In this document: positions 46,502 to 54,469 of the stretch, piece after piece
Layout: each line of letters opens with the position of its first letter
Numbering within the stretch: position 1 is the first letter of the stretch
Assembly (NCBI RefSeq): GCF_965279545.1
Contig: NZ_OZ257250.1
Span: 496,001 to 560,000 of the forward strand
From: Methylibium sp965279545
GTDB lineage: Bacteria; Pseudomonadota; Gammaproteobacteria; Burkholderiales; Burkholderiaceae_C
Length of the DNA: 64,000 bases
Reading direction: 5' to 3'
Made by a program: the position numbers and the translations under genes
The notes under the pieces: generated by a model
The model's database searches: none
Told to the model about the DNA's origin: nothing
What the model saw: only the letters and a program-made list of their open reading frames with translations

Positions 46502-47131
46502 TCAGGCCGCGCGTCGCAAGCTCGCCAGCAAGGCTCCCGCCACGATGAGCAGGCTGCCGAACACGCGGTGGATCCAGCGGATCTGCCGCGGCGCCTCGAG
46601 CGCTCGCAGCAGCTTCGCGGCCAGCGCGGTGTAGACGCCCATCACCACCAGGTCGGTGAAGCCCAGGGTCGCGGCGATCACCAGGTACTGCGGCGCCAGC
46701 GGCGCGGCCAGGTCCAGGAACTGCGGCACCACGGCGAGCAGGAACACGGTGCCCTTCGGGTTGACGGCATTCACCATCCAGCCGCGCAGCACCAGCGTGC
46801 GCACCGCCGGCACGGTTTTCTCGGCCGCCGCCTCGACCAGCGGCACCGGCCGTGCACGCCATTGCTGCACACCGAGCCAGACCAGATAGGCTGCACCCAG
46901 CCACTTGAGCACCGCGAAGGCGGTGGCCGAGGTCGCGATCAGCGCGCCCAGGCCCACGCCGACCGCCACGACCTGGGTCCAGATGCCCAGCACCAGTCCG
47001 AAGCTCATGCAGTAGCCGCGGGCGAAGCCGTGGCGCGCGCCGGCGCTCATCGCCGCCACGGCGCCGGCCCCGGGCGAGATGCTGATGGCCCAGGCTGCCA
47101 GGAAGAACGTCAACCAGACCGACAAGGCCAT
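46502..47131 (-). CDS. LysE/RhtB-family amino-acid exporter
   Basis: A 209-residue inner-membrane protein with about six hydrophobic helices, of the LysE/RhtB translocator family. The N-terminal signature is WAISISPGAGAVAAMSAGARHG, and later NAVNPKGTVFLLAVVPQFL, both typical. The exported compound, probably an amino acid or homoserine lactone-like molecule, cannot be deduced. The start is placed at MALSVWLTFFLAAW, which gives normal family length; longer in-frame extensions lack a plausible start signal. Confidence 0.9.
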   Translation of the reverse strand: MALSVWLTFFLAAWAISISPGAGAVAAMSAGARHGFARGYCMSFGLVLGIWTQVVAVGVGLGALIATSATAFAVLKWLGAAYLVWLGVQQWRARPVPLVEAAAEKTVPAVRTLVLRGWMVNAVNPKGTVFLLAVVPQFLDLAAPLAPQYLVIAATLGFTDLVVMGVYTALAAKLLRALEAPRQIRWIHRVFGSLLIVAGALLASLRRAA

Positions 47132-47255
47132 GAGAGCTTTCAGAAGAGCGTGAGGTCCGTCACTGTAGCGGTGCCCGGCAGTCCACGCATTCAAGGAATG
47201 CCGATGGATGCCGAAAGTAGGGGCAGGCCAGGGCCACTCCCGGCTCGAACTCCCC

Positions 47256-48596
47256 ATGAACGACAGCCCCACCATCGACGTTCGGAAGCTGCGGATCGGA
47301 TTGCACGTGCACCTCGACCTGGGGTGGATGGCGCATCCCTTCCCGCTCAGCAGTTTCCGCATCTCGACCGAGCAGCAGCTCGAGACGCTGCGCGGGCTCG
47401 GCCTCGATCGGGTGCGGATCTCTCCGCAGCGCAGCGACGCCCTCACGCTGCAGGGGCTGGTCGGCGAAGGGCTGCTGTCGCCGGAGGTGGCCGGTGTCGC
47501 GGCATCCGAGCCGGCAGCTCCTGAAGCGGCCCCGGAACCAGCGGTCCCGGCCGAAACCCCGGAGGCCGCCGAGCGCCGCCGCCGCCGCGAGGCGCTGCAG
47601 GCCGAGCAGGCCTGCGCGGCCCAGGCGGAACGTCACTACAGCGAGGCCGGGCGGGCGCTGCGGCGCAGTTTCGAGCTGGCGGCTTCCCAGCCCCAGGCGG
47701 CCCGCGAGCAGTGCGAGGCCCAGGTCAACGGCTTTCTCGACACGGTGCTCGGTGCCCAGGAGATGGCGATCCGCCTGCTCAGCGAGGGCGCCGGGGACCG
47801 CGGCTCGATGCATGCGATCAACGTCACCGTCATCGCGCTGCTGCTGGGCAAGCAGATGGGTCTCGGCAAGCCCGAGATGTTCGATCTCGGCACCGGCGCG
47901 ATGCTCCACGACATCGGCAAGATCGAGCTGCCCGAGCGCGTGCGATGGATCGATCCGCTGTCGCCCGGCGTCTCGAATCACGAGCGTCAGTTCTACCAGG
48001 AGCACGTCGCGCACGGTGTGGCCCTCGGCCGCAAGATGGCGCTGGCGCCCGGTGCGCTGCTGGTTCTTGCGCAGCACCACGAACATGCCGACAGCACCGG
48101 CTTCCCGCTCAAGCTGGGTGCCGACAAGATGAACACCGCGGCGAAGATCGTCGCGCTGGTCAACCGCTACGACAACCTGTGCAACCCGGCGACGCCGGCC
48201 CAGGCCCTGACGCCGCACGAGGCGCTGGCGCTGATGTACGGGCAGATGAAGGCGAAGTTCGACACGGCGGTGTTCGGTGCCTTCGTCAAGATGATGGGCG
48301 TGTACCCGCCGGGCTCGGTGGTGCAACTGACCGACGACCGCTACGGCATGGTCGTGTCCGTCAACTCGGCCCGGCCGCTCAAGCCCTGCGTGCTGGTGCA
48401 CGAGCCCAGGCAGCCGCGCAACGAGGCCGTGCCGCTGAACCTCGAGACCACACCGTCGCTGGGCATCCGGCGCAGCTTGAAGCCCCAGCACCTGCCGCGC
48501 GCCACGCTCGACTACCTGTCGCCGCGGCCGCGCGTGTGCTATTTCTTCGAGCGCGCGCGCGAGCCTTTCCTGCTGAGCGCCGGGAGCGCGGCATGA
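47256..48596 (+). CDS. HD-GYP domain cyclic di-GMP phosphodiesterase
   Basis: A 446-residue protein with an N-terminal DUF3391 domain (about 1-90, RKLRIGLHVHLDLGWMAHPF), an Ala/Pro/Glu-rich linker, and an HD-GYP domain (about 160-390). The metal residues are His218-Asp219 in MLHDIGKIELP and His274-His275-Glu276 followed by GFP in place of GYP. HD-GYP proteins break down cyclic di-GMP. Start chosen at MNDSPTIDV, family-typical; the in-frame ATG at 47208 is possible. Followed by a GGDEF-EAL gene on the same strand, so both may tune one cyclic di-GMP pool. Confidence 0.9.
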   Translation: MNDSPTIDVRKLRIGLHVHLDLGWMAHPFPLSSFRISTEQQLETLRGLGLDRVRISPQRSDALTLQGLVGEGLLSPEVAGVAASEPAAPEAAPEPAVPAETPEAAERRRRREALQAEQACAAQAERHYSEAGRALRRSFELAASQPQAAREQCEAQVNGFLDTVLGAQEMAIRLLSEGAGDRGSMHAINVTVIALLLGKQMGLGKPEMFDLGTGAMLHDIGKIELPERVRWIDPLSPGVSNHERQFYQEHVAHGVALGRKMALAPGALLVLAQHHEHADSTGFPLKLGADKMNTAAKIVALVNRYDNLCNPATPAQALTPHEALALMYGQMKAKFDTAVFGAFVKMMGVYPPGSVVQLTDDRYGMVVSVNSARPLKPCVLVHEPRQPRNEAVPLNLETTPSLGIRRSLKPQHLPRATLDYLSPRPRVCYFFERAREPFLLSAGSAA

Positions 48597-48666
48597 GCAG
48601 GCCGAGCCGCCCCAAGTGCGAAGGCTCCCGCTCGGCGGGGCCGCACGAAGTGCGCAGGGTGCCCCG

Positions 48667-51147
48667 ATGAACACGCCGCCGCCGGTGTGGGAACCGCTGA
48701 TCGGCAGCCTGCTCGAGGCCGTCTGCTTGGTCGAGCCGCTGACGCTGCACATCGTCGCGGCCAACGAGGCCGCGGCCGCGCTGTTCGGCGTGCCCTTGTC
48801 GGCGCTGGTCGGGCGGCCGGTGATCGAGCTGTCGGCCACGCCCGAGGACGAGTGCTTCTGGGAGGACATGGCAGCCGGCGTCGGCACGGCCGAGGGGCCG
48901 CAGATTCATTCCGACAGCTTCGTGCGCCATGCCGACGGTCGCATGATCCCCGTCGAGCGGCGTGTGAACCGGATCTGGATGCGCCCGGGCCAGGCGATCT
49001 ACGTGCTGGGGCTGCGTGACCAGAGCGCGCAGCGCCAGGCCGAGGACGAGCTCGAGAAACTGGTGGCCGAACTGCGCGCCACGCTCGAGTCGACCGCCGA
49101 GGGCATCCTCGTCACCGACCTGCACGGCGCGATCCGCGGCTGCAACCAGCTGTTCGCGCAGCTGTGGGACATGCCGGTCGAACTGCTGACACAGCGTGAC
49201 GACAGCCAGATCCTCGAATGGATGCGGACCCAGGTCGTCGACGAAGCGCGCTTCGTCGACCGCCTGGGCGAGATCGACCGTGACCCGCTGCTGCGTGCCA
49301 GCGACATGCTGCGCCTGCGCTGCGGGCGTGTGCTCGAGCGCGTGGTGCTGCCCCAGTACGGCCGTGGCCAGCCGATCGGGCGCGTCTGTTCGTTCCGCGA
49401 CATCACCGAGCAGCTGGCCAGTGCGGCGCGCCTGCAGCTGGCCGCCCAGGTGTTCGAGTCCAGCCTCGATGCGATCTTCGTGACCGACGCCGAGCACCGC
49501 ATCGTGACGGTCAATGCCAGCTGCGAGCGCATCACCGGGCTCGGCCGCGCACAGCTGGTCGGCGTGCGGACCGAGGCGCTGCTGCACCCGCCCGCAACCG
49601 ATGACGCGAACACGGGCTGGTTCGAGCCGGTGCGCCGGCAGCTCGAAACCCAGGGCGTGTGGGAGGGCGAGCTGTGGCACCGCCGCACCGACGGCGGCAC
49701 GCTGCCGGGGCAGGTCTCGCTGGTGCGCCTCGCGGGCGAGAGCGGCGCGGGCGCCGAGGCCGGCGTGCGCCACGTCGGCTTCTTCAAGGACCTAACCGAG
49801 ACCGTGGCGGCCCAGAAGCGCATCGAGGAGCTGGCCTTCACCGACGCGCTGACCGGTCTGCCCAACCGCGTGATGCTGACCGAGCGCATGGAGTTCGCGC
49901 TGGCCATGTCGCACCGGCACCAGGCGCCGTTCGCGCTGCTGTTCCTCGACCTCGACCGCTTCAAGCAGATCAACGACTCGCTGGGCCATGTGTTCGGTGA
50001 CCGCGTGCTGGTCGAGGTGTCGGAGCGGCTGAAGACCTGCCTGCGCCAGATCGACACGGTGGCGCGGCTCGGCGGCGACGAGTTCGTGATGCTGCTGAAC
50101 CAGACCGACGCCCGTGGCGCCGAGGCCATCGCGCGGCGCGTGCTGGAGGTGCTGGGCCAGGCGTTCACGCTGGAGGGCATGAGCTTCAGCGTCACCGCGA
50201 GCATCGGCATCGCGATGTACCCGAACGACGGCGAGTCGATGGACGACCTGATCAAGAACGCCGACGCCGCGATGTACCGCGTGAAGGAGCGGGGCCGCGC
50301 GGGCTTTCGCTTCTACCAGCCGCAGATGAACGTCGACCTGCTGGCGCGCATGAAGCTCGACCACGCGATGCGCATCGCGCTCGAACGCGGCGATTTCCGG
50401 CTGCACTATCAGCCGCAGGTCGAGATCAGCAGCGGCGCCGTGGTCGGGGCCGAGGCGCTGCTGCGCTGGCGCGACACCGACATCGGCGACGTGTCGCCGG
50501 GCGAGTTCATCCCGGTGGCCGAGGAGAGCGGCTTCATCGTCGCGCTGGGCGACTGGGTGCTGAGCGAAGCGGTGCGTCAGGCCGCGCTGTGGCGCGCGCA
50601 GGGCCGCTCGATGGTGGTGTCGGTCAATGTGTCGGCGCTGCAGTTCCAGCAGGCCGACTTCGTCGGCCGCGTGGCCGCGGTGCTGGCCGAGGCTCGCCTG
50701 CCGGCGCAATGGCTGGAACTCGAACTGACCGAATCGATCCTGATCCGCGATGCCGACGAAGCGCTGCAGCGCCTGCGCGCGCTCGACCGGCTCGGCGTGC
50801 AGCTCGCGATCGACGACTTCGGCACTGGCTACTCGAGCCTGGGCTACCTGAAACGCTTCCCGATCAGGAAGCTCAAGATCGACCGCAGCTTCATCAAGGG
50901 CCTGCCGGGCGACGAGAGCGATGCGGGCATCGCGCAGGCCGTGATCCAGGTCGCCCGGGCGCTGCGGCTGCGCGTGATCGCCGAGGGCGTGGAGACGACG
51001 GCGCAGCGCGACTTCCTCAAGCGCGCCGGCTGCGACGAGATCCAGGGCTTTCTGTTCGCGCCGGCGCTGCCGGTGGCGGAGTTCGAGGCGCGCACCGCGA
51101 CAATGCTGGAACTGCCCAGCGGTCAAAAGGCTCGCGCGCTGGCCTGA
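48667..51147 (+). CDS. PAS-GGDEF-EAL cyclic di-GMP enzyme
   Basis: An 826-residue cytoplasmic protein with three PAS-like domains (about 15-125, 130-255, 260-380), a GGDEF domain and an EAL domain. The GGDEF motif is intact at 469-473, with RQID (RxxD I-site) at 460-463. The EAL motif is intact at 596-598 in GAEALLRWR, and DDFGTGYSSLGYLKRFP and KIDRSFIKG are present, so both synthesis and breakdown of cyclic di-GMP are chemically possible. No transmembrane segment is seen, so the PAS domains should sense a cytoplasmic signal. It lies 70 bp after the HD-GYP gene. Confidence 0.92.
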   Translation: MNTPPPVWEPLIGSLLEAVCLVEPLTLHIVAANEAAAALFGVPLSALVGRPVIELSATPEDECFWEDMAAGVGTAEGPQIHSDSFVRHADGRMIPVERRVNRIWMRPGQAIYVLGLRDQSAQRQAEDELEKLVAELRATLESTAEGILVTDLHGAIRGCNQLFAQLWDMPVELLTQRDDSQILEWMRTQVVDEARFVDRLGEIDRDPLLRASDMLRLRCGRVLERVVLPQYGRGQPIGRVCSFRDITEQLASAARLQLAAQVFESSLDAIFVTDAEHRIVTVNASCERITGLGRAQLVGVRTEALLHPPATDDANTGWFEPVRRQLETQGVWEGELWHRRTDGGTLPGQVSLVRLAGESGAGAEAGVRHVGFFKDLTETVAAQKRIEELAFTDALTGLPNRVMLTERMEFALAMSHRHQAPFALLFLDLDRFKQINDSLGHVFGDRVLVEVSERLKTCLRQIDTVARLGGDEFVMLLNQTDARGAEAIARRVLEVLGQAFTLEGMSFSVTASIGIAMYPNDGESMDDLIKNADAAMYRVKERGRAGFRFYQPQMNVDLLARMKLDHAMRIALERGDFRLHYQPQVEISSGAVVGAEALLRWRDTDIGDVSPGEFIPVAEESGFIVALGDWVLSEAVRQAALWRAQGRSMVVSVNVSALQFQQADFVGRVAAVLAEARLPAQWLELELTESILIRDADEALQRLRALDRLGVQLAIDDFGTGYSSLGYLKRFPIRKLKIDRSFIKGLPGDESDAGIAQAVIQVARALRLRVIAEGVETTAQRDFLKRAGCDEIQGFLFAPALPVAEFEARTATMLELPSGQKARALA

Positions 51148-51177
51148 AGGCGGTCAAGGGCCCGGGCGCGTTGCGCT

Positions 51178-51206
51178 TTGAAAGCTGTATATAAATACAG
51201 TATTCT
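51178..51206 (+). promoter_or_regulatory. SOS promoter with LexA box
   Basis: TTGAAA (51178-51183), a 17-bp spacer and TATTCT (51201-51206) form a strong promoter. The spacer contains CTGTATATAAATACAG (51185-51200), a perfect CTGT-N8-ACAG LexA box of the gammaproteobacterial and betaproteobacterial type. LexA bound here would block RNA polymerase. The start ATG lies 9 nt after the -10, so the message is probably leaderless. Confidence 0.85.
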
Positions 51207-51215
51207 GTGGCCGTC

Positions 51216-52316
51216 ATGACCACGCCCCACCCTGTCGCACCGCCGGGCCCGATCAAGGGGCGTGGCACACCGGTGCGCATCGCCCACCGCTACGAGCGCG
51301 ACCAGCGCGAGGCGGTCGACGACGGCTGGGAGACGCCGCCCGAGGGCGATGACGGCGAACGGCCGCCGCCGGTCACCCAGGTCAGCGAGGAGCGCGTCAA
51401 GACGATCCTCAGTGCCAACGACTCGCCGGACATCCCCTTCGACCTGTCGATCAACCCCTACCGCGGTTGCGAGCACGGCTGCAGCTACTGCTACGCGCGC
51501 CCGACCCACAGCTACCTGAACCTGTCGCCCGGGCTGGATTTCGAGACACGACTGGTTGCGAAGGTCAACGCCGCCGAGCGCCTGCGCGCCGAACTGGCGC
51601 GACCGGCCTATCGGCCGAGCCCGATCAACATCGGCTCCGCGACCGATGCCTACCAGCCCGTCGAGCGGCGCCTGCGCATCACGCGCGCGCTGCTGGAGGT
51701 GCTGACGGCCTGCGAGCACCCGTTCAGCATCATCACCAAGTCGGCCGGCGTGGAGCGCGACCTCGATCTCATCGCTCCGGCCGCGCGGCGCCGGCAGGCG
51801 CTGGTGTTCATCAGCATCACCACGCTCGATGCCGGCCTGGCGCGCCGCCTCGAGCCGCGTGCCGCCTCGCCGCAGCGCCGCCTGCAGGCCGTGAAACGGC
51901 TCAGCGACGCCGGCGTGCCGGTCGGCGTGAACGTGGCGCCGATCATCCCCTTCGTCAACGAGCCGGAGATCGAGCGCATCGTCGAGGCCGCCGCGCGGGC
52001 CGGCGCGAGATCCGTCCACTACACCGTGCTGCGCCTGCCCTGGGAGGTGGCGCCGCTGTTCCGCCAGTGGCTGACGCAGCATGTGCCCGAGCGCGCCGCG
52101 CGCGTGATGGCGCGTGTGCAGGAGATGCGCGGCGGCAAGGACTACGAGGCCGACTTCGCCACCCGCATGAAAGGCGCCGGGCCCTGGGCCGAGCTGATCC
52201 GCCAGCGCATCCTCAAGGCCGCGCTGAGGCAGGGCCTGACGCGCGAGCGGCTGGTGCTCGATGTGAGTCGCTTTCGTCCGCCGACCGGCGACCCGGCGCA
52301 GCAGACGCTGTTCTGA
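51216..52316 (+). CDS. PA0069-family radical SAM protein under LexA control
   Basis: A 366-residue radical SAM protein of the SplB-related PA0069 family. The SAM [4Fe-4S] cluster ligands are Cys85, Cys89 and Cys92 in GCEHGCSYCYARPTH; INIGSATDAYQPVERR follows as in the family. I recall that Pseudomonas PA0069 belongs to the LexA regulon, matching the LexA box upstream, so a DNA-repair or damage-response role is likely; spore photoproduct lyase is a distant relative, but the substrate is unknown. ATG 51216 was chosen over GTG 51207 because the latter starts directly after the -10. Confidence 0.88.
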   Translation: MTTPHPVAPPGPIKGRGTPVRIAHRYERDQREAVDDGWETPPEGDDGERPPPVTQVSEERVKTILSANDSPDIPFDLSINPYRGCEHGCSYCYARPTHSYLNLSPGLDFETRLVAKVNAAERLRAELARPAYRPSPINIGSATDAYQPVERRLRITRALLEVLTACEHPFSIITKSAGVERDLDLIAPAARRRQALVFISITTLDAGLARRLEPRAASPQRRLQAVKRLSDAGVPVGVNVAPIIPFVNEPEIERIVEAAARAGARSVHYTVLRLPWEVAPLFRQWLTQHVPERAARVMARVQEMRGGKDYEADFATRMKGAGPWAELIRQRILKAALRQGLTRERLVLDVSRFRPPTGDPAQQTLF

Positions 52317-52466
52317 CCGCAGTGCCGACACCCGAGAGCCGCTGCTCCGGCTGCAAGGTGCGCGCGTCTTTACGCTTTCTTGATGCGCACCGCGCCGCTT
52401 TGTATGCCGTCCTGAGGTCGCGCTGCCTAGCATCTCCTGCACAGAACAACCGAGTTCGAGGTGTGC

Positions 52467-52559
52467 ATGGATGTCGTGATGCTGGGGCTGGTGGCCTTGT
52501 TCGTGGTGCTGATCACCGGCCTCGTGAAGGCCTGCGACGCGCTGGGAGCGCGGCCGTGA
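52467..52559 (+). CDS. 30-residue membrane microprotein upstream of kdpF
   Basis: A 30-codon frame, MDVVMLGLVALFVVLITGLV followed by KACDALGARP. One transmembrane helix (about 4-20) and a short basic tail. It has a GAGG site (52458-52461) ahead of its ATG, and its last codons overlap the GTG of kdpF by 4 bp, the same coupling as kdpF-kdpA. It is not KdpF, which follows. I recall similar short unannotated frames ahead of kdpF in other proteobacteria, but have not verified this. Possible extra accessory subunit of the Kdp pump. Confidence 0.62.
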   Translation: MDVVMLGLVALFVVLITGLVKACDALGARP

Positions 52560-52645
52560 GCGGCCTCTACCTGCTGGGGGCCGTGGTCGCGGCGGGCCTG
52601 CTGGTCTATCTCGTCCATGCCTTGCTGAAGGCCGAGGCGTACTGA
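52556..52645 (+). CDS. kdpF: KdpF, small subunit of the potassium-transporting ATPase
   Basis: A 29-residue single-helix peptide that stabilises the KdpFABC complex. Its end, VYLVHALLKAEAY, closely follows the E. coli KdpF ending YLVYALINAEAF. The GTG start overlaps the microprotein gene (GTGA) and the TGA overlaps the kdpA ATG by one base (TGATG), so the whole set is translationally coupled. Confidence 0.9.
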   Translation: MSGLYLLGAVVAAGLLVYLVHALLKAEAY

Positions 52646-54453
52646 TGAGCTCGCAAGCCTGGATCCAACTCGCCGTCTTCTTCGCGCTGCTGGCGCTGCT
52701 GGCCTGGCCGCTGGGCCGCTGGCTTGCCGCGGTGGCGCATGGCCGCCTGCCGAAGCTGCTCGCGCCCGTGGCCCGCGTCGAAGCGGCGCTGTACCGCGTG
52801 GCCGGCGTGGACGCCGAGGCCGGCATGGGCTGGAAGTCCTATGCGCTGGCGCTGCTGGCCTTCAATGCGCTGGGCGTGCTGGCGGTGTATGCGCTGCAGC
52901 GGCTGCAGGCGCTGCTGCCGCTCAATCCGCAGGGCCTGGCCGGCGTCGGTGCCGACTCCTCGTTCAACACCGCGGTCAGCTTCGTCACCAACACCAACTG
53001 GCAGGGCTACGGCGGCGAAGCGGCGATGAGCTACCTGACGCAGATGCTCGCGCTCGGGGTGCAGAACTTCCTGTCGGCCGCGACCGGCATCGCGGTGGTG
53101 TTCGCGCTGATCCGCGGCTTCGCGGCGCGCTCGCCGTCGGCCATCGGCAACTTCTGGACCGATGTCACCCGCATCACGCTCTACGTGCTGTTGCCGCTGT
53201 CGCTGGTGTTCGCGGTGTTCCTGGTCGGGCAGGGCGTGATCCAGAACTTCAGCGCCTACCGGGACGTGACGACGCTGGAGACGACCACCTACCAGCAAGC
53301 CGGGACCGGTCCCGACGGCCAGCCGGTGCAGGACGCGCAGGGCCGGCCGGCGATGGAGGACCGGAAGACCGCCACCCAGACCATCGCGATGGGTCCGGTC
53401 GCGTCGCAGGAGGCCATCAAGATGATCGGCACCAATGGCGGCGGCTTCTTCAACGCCAACTCGGCCCACCCCTACGAGAACCCGACGCCGCTCGCCAACT
53501 TCGTGCAGATGCTGGCGATCTTCCTGATCCCGGCCGGGCTGGTGTTCGCCTTCGGCCGCCTGGTCGGCGACATGCGCCAGGGCTGGGCGCTGCTGGCGGC
53601 GATGACCGCGATCTTCGTCGTGGCGGTGTGGGTCGTCAGCGCGCAGGAGCAGCAGGGCAACCCGCAGCTCGCGGCGCTGGGCGTCGACCAGGTGGCGAGC
53701 GCGCTGCAGTCCGGCGGCAACATGGAAGGCAAGGAGGCACGCTTCGGCATCGCTGCGTCGACGCTGTTCGCCGCCATCACGACCGCCGCGTCCTGCGGCG
53801 CGGTCAACGCGATGCACGACTCGTTCACGCCGCTCGGCGGCGCGGTGCCGCTGGTGCTGATCCAGCTTGGCGAGGTGGTGTTCGGCGGCGTCGGCTCGGG
53901 CCTGTACGGCATGCTGATCTTCGCGATCCTCGCGGTCTTCATCGCCGGCCTGATGATCGGACGCACGCCGGAGTACCTGGGCAAGAAGATCGAGCCCTTC
54001 GAGATGAAGATGACGGCCATCACCATCCTCGTCACGCCGGTGCTGGTGCTGGCCGGCACGGCCATCGCGCTGATCAGCCCGGCCGGCCCGGTGGGGATGG
54101 CCAACCCGGGGCCGCACGGCTACTCGGAAATCCTCTATGCGCTCAGCTCGGCCGCCAACAACAACGGCAGCGCCTTCGCCGGGCTGTCCGCCAACACGCC
54201 GTTCTACAACCTGCTGCTCGCTGCCGTGATGTGGTTCGGCCGCTTCGGTGTCATCGTGCCGGTGCTGGCGATCGCCGGCAGCCTGGCCGCGAAGAAGCGC
54301 CTGCCCGTGACCGCCGGCACGCTGCCGACGCACGGACCGCTGTTCGTCGTGCTGCTGATCGGCTCCGTGCTGCTGATCGGCCTGCTGAACTACGTGCCCG
54401 CGCTCGCACTCGGCCCGGTGGTCGAGCACCTGGTGCAGGGCACGGCCCGCTGA
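52645..54453 (+). CDS. kdpA: Potassium-transporting ATPase subunit A (KdpA)
   Basis: The potassium-binding and translocating subunit, 602 residues, about ten membrane segments. The four selectivity-filter-like repeats typical of KdpA are represented by FNTAVSFVTNTNWQGYGGE, MIGTNGGGFFNANSAHPYEN, AASCGAVNAMHDSFTPLGG and SSAANNNGSAFAGLSANTPF. Length and motifs are normal. It starts at the kdpF stop codon and is followed by kdpB after 16 bp. Confidence 0.96.
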   Translation: MSSQAWIQLAVFFALLALLAWPLGRWLAAVAHGRLPKLLAPVARVEAALYRVAGVDAEAGMGWKSYALALLAFNALGVLAVYALQRLQALLPLNPQGLAGVGADSSFNTAVSFVTNTNWQGYGGEAAMSYLTQMLALGVQNFLSAATGIAVVFALIRGFAARSPSAIGNFWTDVTRITLYVLLPLSLVFAVFLVGQGVIQNFSAYRDVTTLETTTYQQAGTGPDGQPVQDAQGRPAMEDRKTATQTIAMGPVASQEAIKMIGTNGGGFFNANSAHPYENPTPLANFVQMLAIFLIPAGLVFAFGRLVGDMRQGWALLAAMTAIFVVAVWVVSAQEQQGNPQLAALGVDQVASALQSGGNMEGKEARFGIAASTLFAAITTAASCGAVNAMHDSFTPLGGAVPLVLIQLGEVVFGGVGSGLYGMLIFAILAVFIAGLMIGRTPEYLGKKIEPFEMKMTAITILVTPVLVLAGTAIALISPAGPVGMANPGPHGYSEILYALSSAANNNGSAFAGLSANTPFYNLLLAAVMWFGRFGVIVPVLAIAGSLAAKKRLPVTAGTLPTHGPLFVVLLIGSVLLIGLLNYVPALALGPVVEHLVQGTAR

Positions 54454-54469
54454 GCGGGCGGAGAACCCC

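Noticed and set aside
48593..48670. A 25-codon frame between the HD-GYP and GGDEF-EAL genes
   Set aside because: It begins at the HD-GYP stop and ends at the next start, but has no hydrophobic or conserved pattern to support it; probably only the spacer.
52317..52466. KdpE-binding site ahead of the kdp genes
   Set aside because: TAGCAT (52428-52433) could be a -10 hexamer, but neither a convincing -35 nor a KdpE box resembling the E. coli site was recognisable, so no site was annotated.
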